DNA from: Paenibacillus sp. Root444D2
GTDB lineage: Bacteria; Bacillota; Bacilli; Paenibacillales; NBRC-103111
Direction of reading: 5' to 3'
Length of the DNA: 64,000 nt
Assembly (NCBI RefSeq): GCF_001426375.1
Contig: NZ_LMEO01000034.1
Coordinates: forward strand, 542,827 to 606,826
The notes below the pieces were generated by a model, which saw only the letters and a list, made by a program, of their open reading frames with translations, searched no databases and was not told the origin of the DNA. Both the position numbers and the translations under genes were made by a program. Shown here piece by piece: positions 17,938 to 24,275 of the stretch (position 1 is the stretch's first letter; the number at the start of each line of letters is the position of its first letter).

Positions 17938-18279
17938 ATGATTGGAAAACGAGTTCAAAAATTGAGGAAAGAGAAAGGCCTGTCTCTTACAGAACTGGCC
18001 GAACGTGCAGGGGTTGCTAAATCTTATATTAGCAGCTTGGAGCGGGACATTCAGAAGAATCCTTCGATTCAGTTTCTTGAAAAAATTGCAGCTGTTCTGA
18101 AAGTACCTGTCGACAGGCTAATTGATGACCAAGAAGAGATGGCTGCTAATGACCGTGAGCTCGATCAGGAATGGTATGAGATCATTAAAGAAGCCATGAC
18201 TTCTGGTGTTGACAAGCAGCAGTTTCGAGAGTTTTTGGATTTCAATAAATGGAGAATGAAGCGTCCAAACGATGAATAG
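17938..18279 (+). CDS. sinR: Biofilm master repressor SinR
   Basis: 113 residues from ATG 17938, which gives the canonical MIGKRVQKLRKEKG start; the longer open frame to 17833 is rejected because it crosses the promoter. The helix-turn-helix (LSLTELAERAGVAKSYISSL then ERDIQKNPSIQFLEKI) and the C-terminal hook (MTSGVDKQQFREFLDFNKW) follow B. subtilis SinR closely from end to end, including length (111 there). SinR is a DNA-binding repressor of matrix operons and is antagonised by SinI through the C-terminal helices. Its 3' end converges on sinI with 12 bp between stop codons. Confidence 0.93.
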   Translation: MIGKRVQKLRKEKGLSLTELAERAGVAKSYISSLERDIQKNPSIQFLEKIAAVLKVPVDRLIDDQEEMAANDRELDQEWYEIIKEAMTSGVDKQQFREFLDFNKWRMKRPNDE

Positions 18280-18291
18280 TCTTATTTAGTT

Positions 18292-18492
18292 CTAGGAAGA
18301 TTGTTTAATGAATTCCTTTGAGGACATGAAGCGATCGTTTTCAGTTGAAAGTGATATAGTCGTGGGTTGGAATGGGCTTCTTAGGAATGCGCGGATATCT
18401 TCCATCGTAAGACCCATCTTACGCGCGCTCATAATAAGATTGACCCACTCCATATCAAATTCTTCGGTATCCACCTGGTTTATCCGATTCAC
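18292..18492 (-). CDS. sinI: SinI-like antirepressor
   Basis: 66 residues from GTG 18492, chosen because TTGGAGGGG lies just upstream; the longer frame to 18597 has no site and would read through an operator. The core FDMEWVNLIMSARKMGLTME then DIRAFL aligns with the SinI hook LDQEWVELMVEAKEANISPE then EIRKYL. SinI binds SinR and blocks DNA binding. A ~25-residue Ser/Lys-containing tail follows the hook. In B. subtilis sinI precedes sinR on the same strand; here it is convergent and carries GATACAATTTGTATC operators instead of an evident Spo0A box. Confidence 0.85.
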   Translation of the reverse strand: MNRINQVDTEEFDMEWVNLIMSARKMGLTMEDIRAFLRSPFQPTTISLSTENDRFMSSKEFIKQSS

Positions 18493-18519
18493 AAACGACC
18501 CCTCCAAATCATCTATCGC

Positions 18520-18605
18520 GATACAATTTGTATCCGTTGACTTATTATCGCACGTTTTTTCTATGAAATCAATCCCGAAAACATTAAAATTATACAAATT
18601 GTATC
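18520..18605 (-). promoter_or_regulatory. Two phage-type operators in the sinI promoter region
   Basis: GATACAATTTGTATC (18520-18534, perfect 15-bp palindrome) and TATACAAATTGTATC (18591-18605). The distal one overlaps a TATAAT -10 candidate on the minus strand; the proximal one lies just upstream of the sinI ribosome binding site. The same motif recurs at 20136, 20208, 20816, 21475, 22081 and 22110. Confidence 0.65.
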
Positions 18606-18669
18606 GCCATTCAAATGGCTCCCCTCGACAAAAAACGCGTAAATAATTAGATATAGACTCAAAACCTAG

Positions 18670-19557
18670 ATGAGGGTAGGGAAACCTAAAGTGAAGAATG
18701 ATCGCATAAATCGCAGGACGTTTCTCAAAAAAAGTCTGTTTGCGGTTGAATCCTTAGCCATACTAACGGGAGTTAGCGGATTATATGGCATCTTCGGAGA
18801 GCGGTATTGGATTCAGTCGACAACGGTTCGTCTTTCGTACCGTCGTTACCCTGCATCTTTTGAGGGCGTGCGTATTGTACAATTCAGTGATACACATATA
18901 GGCAAGTATTATAGTTTGGAGCAGATGAACAAAGTGGTTGATTTGCTGCAGCGGCAAGAGCCTGACATTATCTGTTTCACAGGAGATTTATTTGATTCCA
19001 AATTCGGTGAAGTGAGTGATGAGGTAATTCCGATCCTATCGCGACTCCGAGCAGGAATGGGTAAATTCGCGGTGCTCGGCAATCATGATATGCGTCTGGA
19101 TTCTAGTCGAGTAAGGGATGTACTCGAGAGATCTGGCTTTACCGTCTTAGTCAATGAAAGCCGATCTATTGAACGTGGGAAAGGACGCATACAGGTGGTC
19201 GGAATAGATGAAATGTTCTACGGGAAACCGGATTTGCCATTAGCTTTAAAAGGTATAAAGCGGGACGATTTCGTGCTGCTGCTTGCGCATGAGCCAGATT
19301 TCGCAGATACGTCGTTGGCGAGTCATGTCGATTTGCAGCTCTCTGGTCACAGCCATGGCGGACAGATTAGGATTCCATTGTACGGTAGTATATTTACGCC
19401 GGACCTAGGACAAAAGTACCCTATTGGCTTGTACGCCTTTGAAGGAAGCGAGTTCCACGTCTATACAAACCGTGGAATAGGTACGACTTTGTTCCCAATT
19501 CGATTCAATTGTCGACCTGAAATCACGGTGTTTGTCCTAGAAAAGAAGCTGCCATAA
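18670..19557 (+). CDS. Tat-dependent metallophosphoesterase, YkuE-like
   Basis: 295 residues. A twin-arginine signal (INRRTFLKKSLFAVESLAIL) precedes a calcineurin-like phosphoesterase domain with all metal motifs: FSDTHIG, FTGDLFDS, LGNHDM, LAHEPDF and SGHSHGGQ. B. subtilis YkuE is the closest well-known relative and is exported by the Tat pathway to the wall. A wall or lipid phosphodiesterase role is likely; the substrate is unknown. No classical ribosome binding site is seen before ATG 18670 (GATGAGGGTAGGG spans it), so an internal start is possible. Confidence 0.88.
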   Translation: MRVGKPKVKNDRINRRTFLKKSLFAVESLAILTGVSGLYGIFGERYWIQSTTVRLSYRRYPASFEGVRIVQFSDTHIGKYYSLEQMNKVVDLLQRQEPDIICFTGDLFDSKFGEVSDEVIPILSRLRAGMGKFAVLGNHDMRLDSSRVRDVLERSGFTVLVNESRSIERGKGRIQVVGIDEMFYGKPDLPLALKGIKRDDFVLLLAHEPDFADTSLASHVDLQLSGHSHGGQIRIPLYGSIFTPDLGQKYPIGLYAFEGSEFHVYTNRGIGTTLFPIRFNCRPEITVFVLEKKLP

Positions 19558-19562
19558 GCAAG

Positions 19563-19593
19563 TAAAAACTCCGTTAGCCGAAGCCAACGGAGT
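19563..19593 (-). terminator. Terminator of the poly-Asn gene
   Basis: ACTCCGTT...AACGGAGT hairpin (19568-19593). The A-run at 19564-19568 becomes a T-run on the minus strand, so it terminates the poly-Asn gene that ends at 19603. It may also stop the convergent phosphoesterase transcript. Confidence 0.8.
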
Positions 19594-19602
19594 ATGTGTT
19601 CA

Positions 19603-20019
19603 TCAGTAGCAAAACCACTTTTTCCAAATATCAAACGAATCTAAGCAATCAATATCATCCCACTTGATATCGTCCCATTTGATGTCGTCCCAGTGATTGT
19701 CATTATTGTTATTGTTATTGTTATTGTTATTGTTATTGTTATTGTAATTGTTATTGTTATTGTAATTGTTATTGTTATTGTTGTTGTTATTGTTATGATT
19801 GTTGTTATTGTTATTATTGTTGTTATTGTTATTGCTGTTATTACTGTTATTACTATTATTACTATTCTCTTTATTAACTGTAAAAATTGAAATAAACTTA
19901 GAAAGAATACTGTTTTTCTGAGAACTACCTGATTCATTACCTGAGGCGGAAGCATAAGCGGGCAAGATGATTGCGCTAAAGAGTAAAATCAGACAAGATA
20001 GTCTAACGATTTTTAACAC
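19603..20019 (-). CDS. Secreted poly-asparagine protein
   Basis: 138 residues. It has a signal peptide (residues 1-25, cleavage likely after AYASA), a short Ser/Lys linker, an almost pure Asn tract (about residues 52-108, interrupted by a few Ser, His and Tyr), then three WDDIK-type repeats and a tail with two cysteines (CLDSFDIWKKWFCY). GTG 20019 lies 9 bases after GGGAGG. No family is recognised. Asn-rich tracts are typical of amyloid- or prion-like assembly. A GTTCTTTA operator sits over its promoter and a terminator follows, so it looks like a real, regulated gene. A matrix-fibre role is inferred, not shown. Confidence 0.8.
   Translation of the reverse strand: MLKIVRLSCLILLFSAIILPAYASASGNESGSSQKNSILSKFISIFTVNKENSNNSNNSNNSNNNNNNNNNNNNHNNNNNNNNNNYNNNNNYNNNNNNNNNNNNNNDNHWDDIKWDDIKWDDIDCLDSFDIWKKWFCY
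19700..19865. repeat. Hexanucleotide repeat encoding the Asn tract
   Basis: Imperfect (TGTTAT)n on the plus strand, read as alternating AAT/AAC codons by the minus-strand gene. The plus-strand and second minus-strand open frames across it (Ile/Val and Ile/Thr repeats) are artefacts. Length changes in steps of six keep the frame. Confidence 0.85.
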
Positions 20020-20059
20020 TGAACATAACCTCCCTTCCGAAGAATTATTTCACGCAATC

Positions 20060-20075
20060 GTTCTTTATTAAGAAT
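20060..20075. promoter_or_regulatory. SinR-type operator of the poly-Asn gene
   Basis: GTTCTTTATTAAGAAT, 41 bp upstream of GTG 20019. On the minus strand a TATAAT (20074-20079) overlaps its edge, so binding would occlude the -10 region. Confidence 0.65.
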
Positions 20076-20135
20076 TATACAGCAAAAATTAGGTTTTGAG
20101 AACTATAAAAGGCATAGATCATTTTTTTAATTTAT

Positions 20136-20222
20136 GATACAATATGTAACATAATACAAGTAGGGGGGATTGATAGAGTAAAAATGAGAGTTTTCTAGCT
20201 GTTATAAGATACAATTTGTAAC
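20136..20222 (+). promoter_or_regulatory. Two GATACA-type operators before the recombinase gene
   Basis: GATACAATATGTAAC (20136-20150) and GATACAATTTGTAAC (20208-20222), 72 bp apart. Same family as the sinI operators. The 20020-20253 gap otherwise contains only the SinR box and no ORF with a start site. Confidence 0.6.
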
Positions 20223-20262
20223 ATACAAACGGAACTGATTAAAATCATGCGAGGTGCAACTC

Positions 20263-20769
20263 ATGCAGGTTGTTCAACCTATTAGAGAACAAGAGAAAAT
20301 TGAACAGATACAGGCCGTATTGAAAGAACAATCGATTCGGGACTGGCTTCTTTTCACTATTGGGATTAATTCGGGGCTTCATCTGAGCGATCTATTGTCT
20401 TTGAAAGTGAGCGATGTGAAGGATCGAAGTGTAGTCAGTATCAAGGAAGAAAAAACGGGTAAAGCAAAGACGTTTCAACTTTCTCCACAGCTTAAAGCTT
20501 ATATCGAAGAATATATCCAATATATGGATATCGACGCTTATTTATTTCCATCCCAAAGAACGGGCAATCCGATCAAAAGAATTCGAGTTTACCGTATTTT
20601 AAATGAAGCAGCTAAGCAAGTTGGACTAAACGACATAGGTACACACACACTTCGAAAAACATACGGCTATCATTATTACCTAAGAACGAAAAATGTTTCG
20701 GTTCTCAGAGATTTATTCAATCAATCGGCTCCATCAGTGACTTTAAAGTATATTGGCGTGAAGGAATAG
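20263..20769 (+). CDS. Small tyrosine recombinase, catalytic domain only
   Basis: 168 residues from ATG 20263 (GAGGTG 6 bases upstream; a GTG at 20254 overlaps that site). It covers only the phage-integrase catalytic fold: INSGLHLSDLLSLKVSDV, the beta-hairpin Lys (EKTGKAK), THTLRKTYGYHYY (H-x-x-R) and VTLKYIGV with the nucleophilic Tyr. The first catalytic Arg (normally GLRxSELL) is His here, which may impair activity. There is no N-terminal SAM-like core-binding domain. Short recombinases of this type occur in Bacillales; their role is poorly known. Two GATACA operators precede it. Confidence 0.8.
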   Translation: MQVVQPIREQEKIEQIQAVLKEQSIRDWLLFTIGINSGLHLSDLLSLKVSDVKDRSVVSIKEEKTGKAKTFQLSPQLKAYIEEYIQYMDIDAYLFPSQRTGNPIKRIRVYRILNEAAKQVGLNDIGTHTLRKTYGYHYYLRTKNVSVLRDLFNQSAPSVTLKYIGVKE

Positions 20770-20815
20770 AAAATCAATCTTAATTGATATTGGGTGAAAG
20801 TAGTGACTCGAGGTA

Positions 20816-20830
20816 GATACACAATGTACC
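20816..20830 (+). promoter_or_regulatory. GATACA-type operator before the 47-residue ORF
   Basis: GATACACAATGTACC matches the GATACA-N3-TGTAAC pattern at 13 of 15 defined positions or better. It is 66 bp upstream of the small ORF at 20897. Confidence 0.5.
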
Positions 20831-20896
20831 GCGGTGGTTAACATAAGTGTAACTCTTTTTAAAGTTAATAGCTGAGCGTTGGGAGTGGAGTTTCTT

Positions 20897-21040
20897 ATGA
20901 AACAAGAAGAAAAGATTTCAGTAGAAATTCATCATGTTCTTCAGCAGTTAGGAATCGACCAGCAGAAGTTTCAGAATCAAGTTATGATGTCTTCCTCACA
21001 ATCTACTCCAAGGAACGCTCAGCTCTTACAAAAGCGATGA
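20897..21040 (+). CDS. Small protein of 47 residues, unknown
   Basis: ATG 20897 follows GGGAGTGGAG and opens 47 codons: MKQEEKISVEIHHVLQQLGI at the start and ending RNAQLLQKR. It is hydrophilic, Gln-rich and probably helical (VEIHHVLQQLGIDQQKFQNQ). It has its own GATACA operator and overlaps the 3' end of the convergent XRE gene by 38 bp. No family is recognised. Its size and position would suit an antirepressor or a regulator of the neighbouring repressor, but that is conjecture. Confidence 0.5.
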   Translation: MKQEEKISVEIHHVLQQLGIDQQKFQNQVMMSSSQSTPRNAQLLQKR

Positions 21041-21380
21041 ATCGTTTTGCTTCCTCTGGGGTCAGTATTCGACCATCCACGGTTAATGAAAACTTTTTCA
21101 AAATGCTCTCATCCGTTAAATCGAGATGCTCTACGAACTCTCTAACATCATGATCTAGAACCGTTTGTGGCTGGTCAGTCCGACCAAGTAAATAATCAAC
21201 GGTAACATTAAAAAAATTGGCGATCTTGTTAATTGTTTCGTAGTCCGGCTCACGTCGATTTGTTTCGTAATGAGAAAGAGCGGCTCTTGAGATTCCAATT
21301 TTATTAGATAGTTCTTCTTGCGTTAATCCTCTTTTTTCGCGTAAAAGGGCAATGCGATCTCCATATTTCAGCGTGATCAT
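21003..21380 (-). CDS. XRE-family repressor, phage type
   Basis: 125 residues. The helix-turn-helix YGDRIALLREKRGLTQEELS then NKIGISRAALSHYETNRREP is followed by FFNVTVDYLLGRTD, the standard layout of Xre/phage repressors. A C-terminal ~55 residues (DHDVREFVEHLDLTDESILK onward) resemble the accessory tail of PBSX-type regulators. The GATACA operator at 21475 lies in the divergent gap to the next gene. It is the best candidate for binding all eight such sites, including sinI. ATG 21380 lacks a strong ribosome binding site (GAGGAATG). Confidence 0.88.
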   Translation of the reverse strand: MITLKYGDRIALLREKRGLTQEELSNKIGISRAALSHYETNRREPDYETINKIANFFNVTVDYLLGRTDQPQTVLDHDVREFVEHLDLTDESILKKFSLTVDGRILTPEEAKRFIAFVRAERSLE

Positions 21381-21474
21381 TCCTCACTGTTTAATTATTC
21401 TTTACCATTATTACCATTGTTTTTCCCGCTATATACCAGAGAACTATTATAACAAAGCAGAGATTCATTGACTA

Positions 21475-21489
21475 GATACAAGATGTAAC
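21475..21489. promoter_or_regulatory. GATACA-type operator between the XRE gene and 21510
   Basis: GATACAAGATGTAAC, centrally placed in the divergent region and immediately before the AAAAGGAGGG site of the rightward gene. Confidence 0.6.
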
Positions 21490-21509
21490 AAAAAGGAGGG
21501 ATGAGGCAA

Positions 21510-21935
21510 ATGGCGTTGGAGAAAAAAAGTAAACTATCATTAATCGTACCACTGGATGGTAAGTTGAATATTATTCAAATTCGAAATCAACTCATTAATA
21601 GCAAATATGCACTAATCGATATTATAGCACTTGAAAAGTCCCAATTCACATTTGCTAGTCCCCTATGCTTGCCAACCAGCCATCAAGTCACCTACGGTTT
21701 TGAATTTACGATTTTCGGTCAATCATTTCGAGTTAATGGTAACATAGAACTAGAAAGTAATAACGATAATGAGTACATCTACAAAGCAGTTATTCAATCT
21801 GAAGATCATGTTGATTCCGAAATGCTCTATGCCATCAATCAACTTGCGGTCACACAGAATACGGAATACGTTAAGCTTTCTAAAAGCTACACGCCAGAAC
21901 CTTCTTCAGCTGTTACAGTTGATTTGACATGTTGA
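21510..21935 (+). CDS. Unknown protein, possibly PilZ-like fold
   Basis: 141 residues from ATG 21510 (AGGAGGG 10 bases upstream; ATG 21501 is too close to it). No family is firmly recognised. The middle (SPLCLPTSHQVTYGFEFTIF then GQSFRVNGNIELE) has the alternating pattern of PilZ barrels (LPVNxxVxFxFxIxGxxFxxxGxIxW), but the RxxxR and D/NxSxxG motifs needed for c-di-GMP are absent. No signal peptide or membrane helix. It is under a GATACA operator beside the XRE repressor. Confidence 0.6.
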   Translation: MALEKKSKLSLIVPLDGKLNIIQIRNQLINSKYALIDIIALEKSQFTFASPLCLPTSHQVTYGFEFTIFGQSFRVNGNIELESNNDNEYIYKAVIQSEDHVDSEMLYAINQLAVTQNTEYVKLSKSYTPEPSSAVTVDLTC

Positions 21936-22080
21936 GGGAGAAATAAAGCCGCTCTGCTTGTGCTAATTCGTTTGTTGCTCTCATAAGGTTAGTATAAAAA
22001 CCAATGAATGTCGAATTAAAATGTGCGAATACATAATTTCTATATCCATACACGAGAAAATGAATTCAACCCCTTGCAAT

Positions 22081-22124
22081 GTTACAAAACGTATCTTATA
22101 ATCAATATATATACAGAATGTAAC
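22081..22124 (+). promoter_or_regulatory. Paired GATACA-type operators before the 22164 gene
   Basis: GTTACAAAACGTATC (22081-22095, reverse orientation) and TATACAGAATGTAAC (22110-22124), 29 bp apart and 40 bp before ATG 22164. Confidence 0.55.
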
Positions 22125-22163
22125 AACATACGACATTTTGAGCACTCAAAGGGGAGGAATATC

Positions 22164-22376
22164 ATGAATTCGGATATTGTATATTGTATTCATTGTAGTT
22201 CGATTATAGGTAGAGGTAATTCAGATCAGATTTTTAAGACGGGTTTTTATCATACAACGATTCCACTTTGTCTCTGCAAAACGTGCGTTTCGACGGAGGA
22301 GAACAGGTTAAGTATAGAAATTATAAGCGATTCCCATAAGTGCTATTCCGATTTTGCCTTGCCCTTGTCTATTTAG
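22164..22376 (+). CDS. Small cysteine-rich protein, possible zinc ribbon
   Basis: 70 residues from ATG 22164 after AAAGGGGAGG. CIHCSSIIGRG near the N-terminus and CLCKTC near residue 38 give two CxxC-like knuckles about 28 residues apart, as in small zinc ribbons; a further Cys is near residue 60. No family is recognised. It belongs to the same GATACA-operator set as the recombinase and XRE genes. Confidence 0.6.
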   Translation: MNSDIVYCIHCSSIIGRGNSDQIFKTGFYHTTIPLCLCKTCVSTEENRLSIEIISDSHKCYSDFALPLSI

Positions 22377-22442
22377 CCGAAGGGTGGAGTAAGACCGGTT
22401 TTTTTTGTTATAAATTGTAAACGCTTTCAAAACCTATAAAGG

Positions 22443-22481
22443 AAAAGCCTTCCTCTTACGTAAAAAGCGGGAAGGCTTTTT
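22443..22481. terminator. Bidirectional terminator
   Basis: AAAAGCCTTCC pairs with GGAAGGCTTTTT across about 16 bases. It separates the Cys-rich gene from the convergent DUF2621 gene, with T-runs on both strands. Confidence 0.8.
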
Positions 22482-22485
22482 CATT

Positions 22486-22914
22486 TTATTGGAGTAAATG
22501 CTTATGCGCACTATAGTCAATCTGCTGCTTTTCGAGGAAGCTAGTCAAGCTCTTATAGTCACGCCGCGGTGTTGCGAGAATGTAACCTTGAATACAATGG
22601 TCACGCGTTACTTCACTTGCATGCGCCTCCAGGGCAACCTGTCCAATACGAGCTGCGATGGAATGCTTAGCAATATCTCTAAAGGCTGTCGGTACTGGTG
22701 ATACCAATTGATCGAGAAATGTTTTGGAGTCTTCTGTCCATAAGTGCCGCGAGCTGTCCACGTAGTGATTTTGCCAATCCAGCTTCGACTTACCGTCTTC
22801 CTTGGGGAGCACCTTTAGGAACTTCCGAAACATGAAATATCCGCCAATGGACATGAACAAAAGCAGGACACATACCCAGAAAATGATGAACCACATGAAA
22901 AAATCATTAGCCAT
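22486..22914 (-). CDS. DUF2621 family membrane protein
   Basis: 142 residues. One N-terminal membrane helix (residues ~5-28) is followed by FRKFLKVLPKEDGKSKLDWQ, SRHLWT and LVSPVPTAFRDIAKHSIAAR, all hallmarks of the DUF2621 family found across Bacillales (where I know no function). The C-terminal half is cytoplasmic and ends in YILATPRRDYKSLTSFLEKQ. Single gene with its own site (GAGGTGACAAAT). Confidence 0.85.
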   Translation of the reverse strand: MANDFFMWFIIFWVCVLLLFMSIGGYFMFRKFLKVLPKEDGKSKLDWQNHYVDSSRHLWTEDSKTFLDQLVSPVPTAFRDIAKHSIAARIGQVALEAHASEVTRDHCIQGYILATPRRDYKSLTSFLEKQQIDYSAHKHLLQ

Positions 22915-23015
22915 TTATTTGTCACCTCACTAGCCTACATCCATATATCTTTAAGAATTATACCTTATTTCTAGATTTCTTGCGACAATCCTAGTAAAAT
23001 AGGAAGGTAGTAGAC

Positions 23016-23050
23016 GTAACTACTTTAGTCTTCCATACCTAAGTAGTTGC
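23016..23050 (+). repeat. Inverted repeat upstream of nfo
   Basis: GTAACTACTTTAG and CTAAGTAGTTGC pair across 10 bases; GTAGTAGAC is repeated on both sides of the hairpin. It lies 30 bp before the nfo start and could be an operator or 5' structure. Confidence 0.4.
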
Positions 23051-23081
23051 GTAGTAGACACACAAAAAGGAGTTAACCATT

Positions 23082-24209
23082 ATGCCCAAAATAGGCTCGC
23101 ACGTTTCGTTCTCAGATAAAGGCTTGTTAAATGCAGCAGAAGAGGCAGTCACATACGGTTCTTCCACATTTATGATATACACAGGCGCTCCGCAAAATAC
23201 GCGCCGTAAACCGATTGAGGAACAATTTATCGAAGAAGGTAAAGCTGTGATGGAGAAGCATGCGATGAACGAAATCGTCGTACATGCTCCCTACATTATT
23301 AATCTAGGTTCTTATAAAGAAGATACCTTTGAGTTAGCCGTGCGTTTCCTTCAGGAAGAAATTCGTCGGACAGACTATATTGGCGTTCGCAATATCGTTC
23401 TTCATCCTGGGGCTTACACAGACAAGGATGCGGAGTATGGCATTGCCAGAATCGCGGAAGGTCTGAACGAAGTACTTGCAGGAGTTAAAGATACTAATGT
23501 GAACATCGCGTTGGAAACAATGGCTGGCAAAGGGACGGAGATTGGCCGCAGCTTTGAGGAATTAGCTGAAATTATGGAACAAGTAGAGTTTAACAATAAA
23601 TTATCCGTTTGTTTGGACACTTGCCATATTCATGACGCTGGGTATGATATTGTGAACGACCTTGATGGCGTTCTGCATCATTTTGACAAAGTAATCGGTC
23701 TAGAAAAGCTTGGAGTTATTCACTTGAATGATAGTAAAAATCCTCGGGGAGCCAGCAAGGACCGTCACGCTCCGCTTGGCTCAGGTTGGATTGGCTTTGA
23801 AGCTATGAATAATGTTGCCAACCATGAAAAACTGCAGCATTTGCCAATGATTCTTGAAACTCCTTGGATCGGTAAAGAAGATAAAACGCAGCGTCCGATG
23901 TACGAAGCAGAAATTGCGCTGCTGTCCGGTAACCTTAGTGGACGTTTTGGCGGAGAATTCTTGGATCATGTAGAGCGAATTGACTTTTTGTTAGGTAAAA
24001 AAGACATTCATCACCGTGATTTCGTTCTGAACACATGGGAATTATTGAAAAATGATGCCAAGGCTAAGAAAGCGGACGGACGTGAGCCGCTGGAGCGCTT
24101 GTATGATATGCTGCATGAAGAGAACCTCTTTTCTGACCTCAGCGAGGAGCAGATTAATCAACGTTTGATCGTTTGGCTCGCAGGTAAAGATATACTCAAG
24201 AAAGTTTAA
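23082..24209 (+). CDS. nfo: Endonuclease IV with C-terminal extension
   Basis: 375 residues; the family is usually 280-300. The AP endonuclease-2 TIM barrel is intact, with IGSHVSFSDKGL at the start, VVHAPYIINL, LHPGAY, CLDTCHIHDAGYDI and HLNDSKNPRGASKDRHAPLG then G, giving the three-zinc His/Glu/Asp set. It incises abasic sites in base-excision repair. The last ~85 residues (after LDHVERIDFLLG) are extra and not recognised; they are charged and helical. Starts at ATG 23082 with AAAAGGAG. Confidence 0.92.
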   Translation: MPKIGSHVSFSDKGLLNAAEEAVTYGSSTFMIYTGAPQNTRRKPIEEQFIEEGKAVMEKHAMNEIVVHAPYIINLGSYKEDTFELAVRFLQEEIRRTDYIGVRNIVLHPGAYTDKDAEYGIARIAEGLNEVLAGVKDTNVNIALETMAGKGTEIGRSFEELAEIMEQVEFNNKLSVCLDTCHIHDAGYDIVNDLDGVLHHFDKVIGLEKLGVIHLNDSKNPRGASKDRHAPLGSGWIGFEAMNNVANHEKLQHLPMILETPWIGKEDKTQRPMYEAEIALLSGNLSGRFGGEFLDHVERIDFLLGKKDIHHRDFVLNTWELLKNDAKAKKADGREPLERLYDMLHEENLFSDLSEEQINQRLIVWLAGKDILKKV

Positions 24210-24275
24210 TATCGATTACAGAAAACTAAAAAGAAAACTTTCTTACAGAAAGTTAAAGCTATTAGGGGGATTAAC

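Noticed and set aside
19641..19955. Overlapping Ile/Thr and Ile/Val repeat ORFs opposite or out of frame with the poly-Asn gene
   Set aside because: Frame shadows of the hexanucleotide repeat without start sites; only the Asn frame has a signal peptide, ribosome binding site and terminator.
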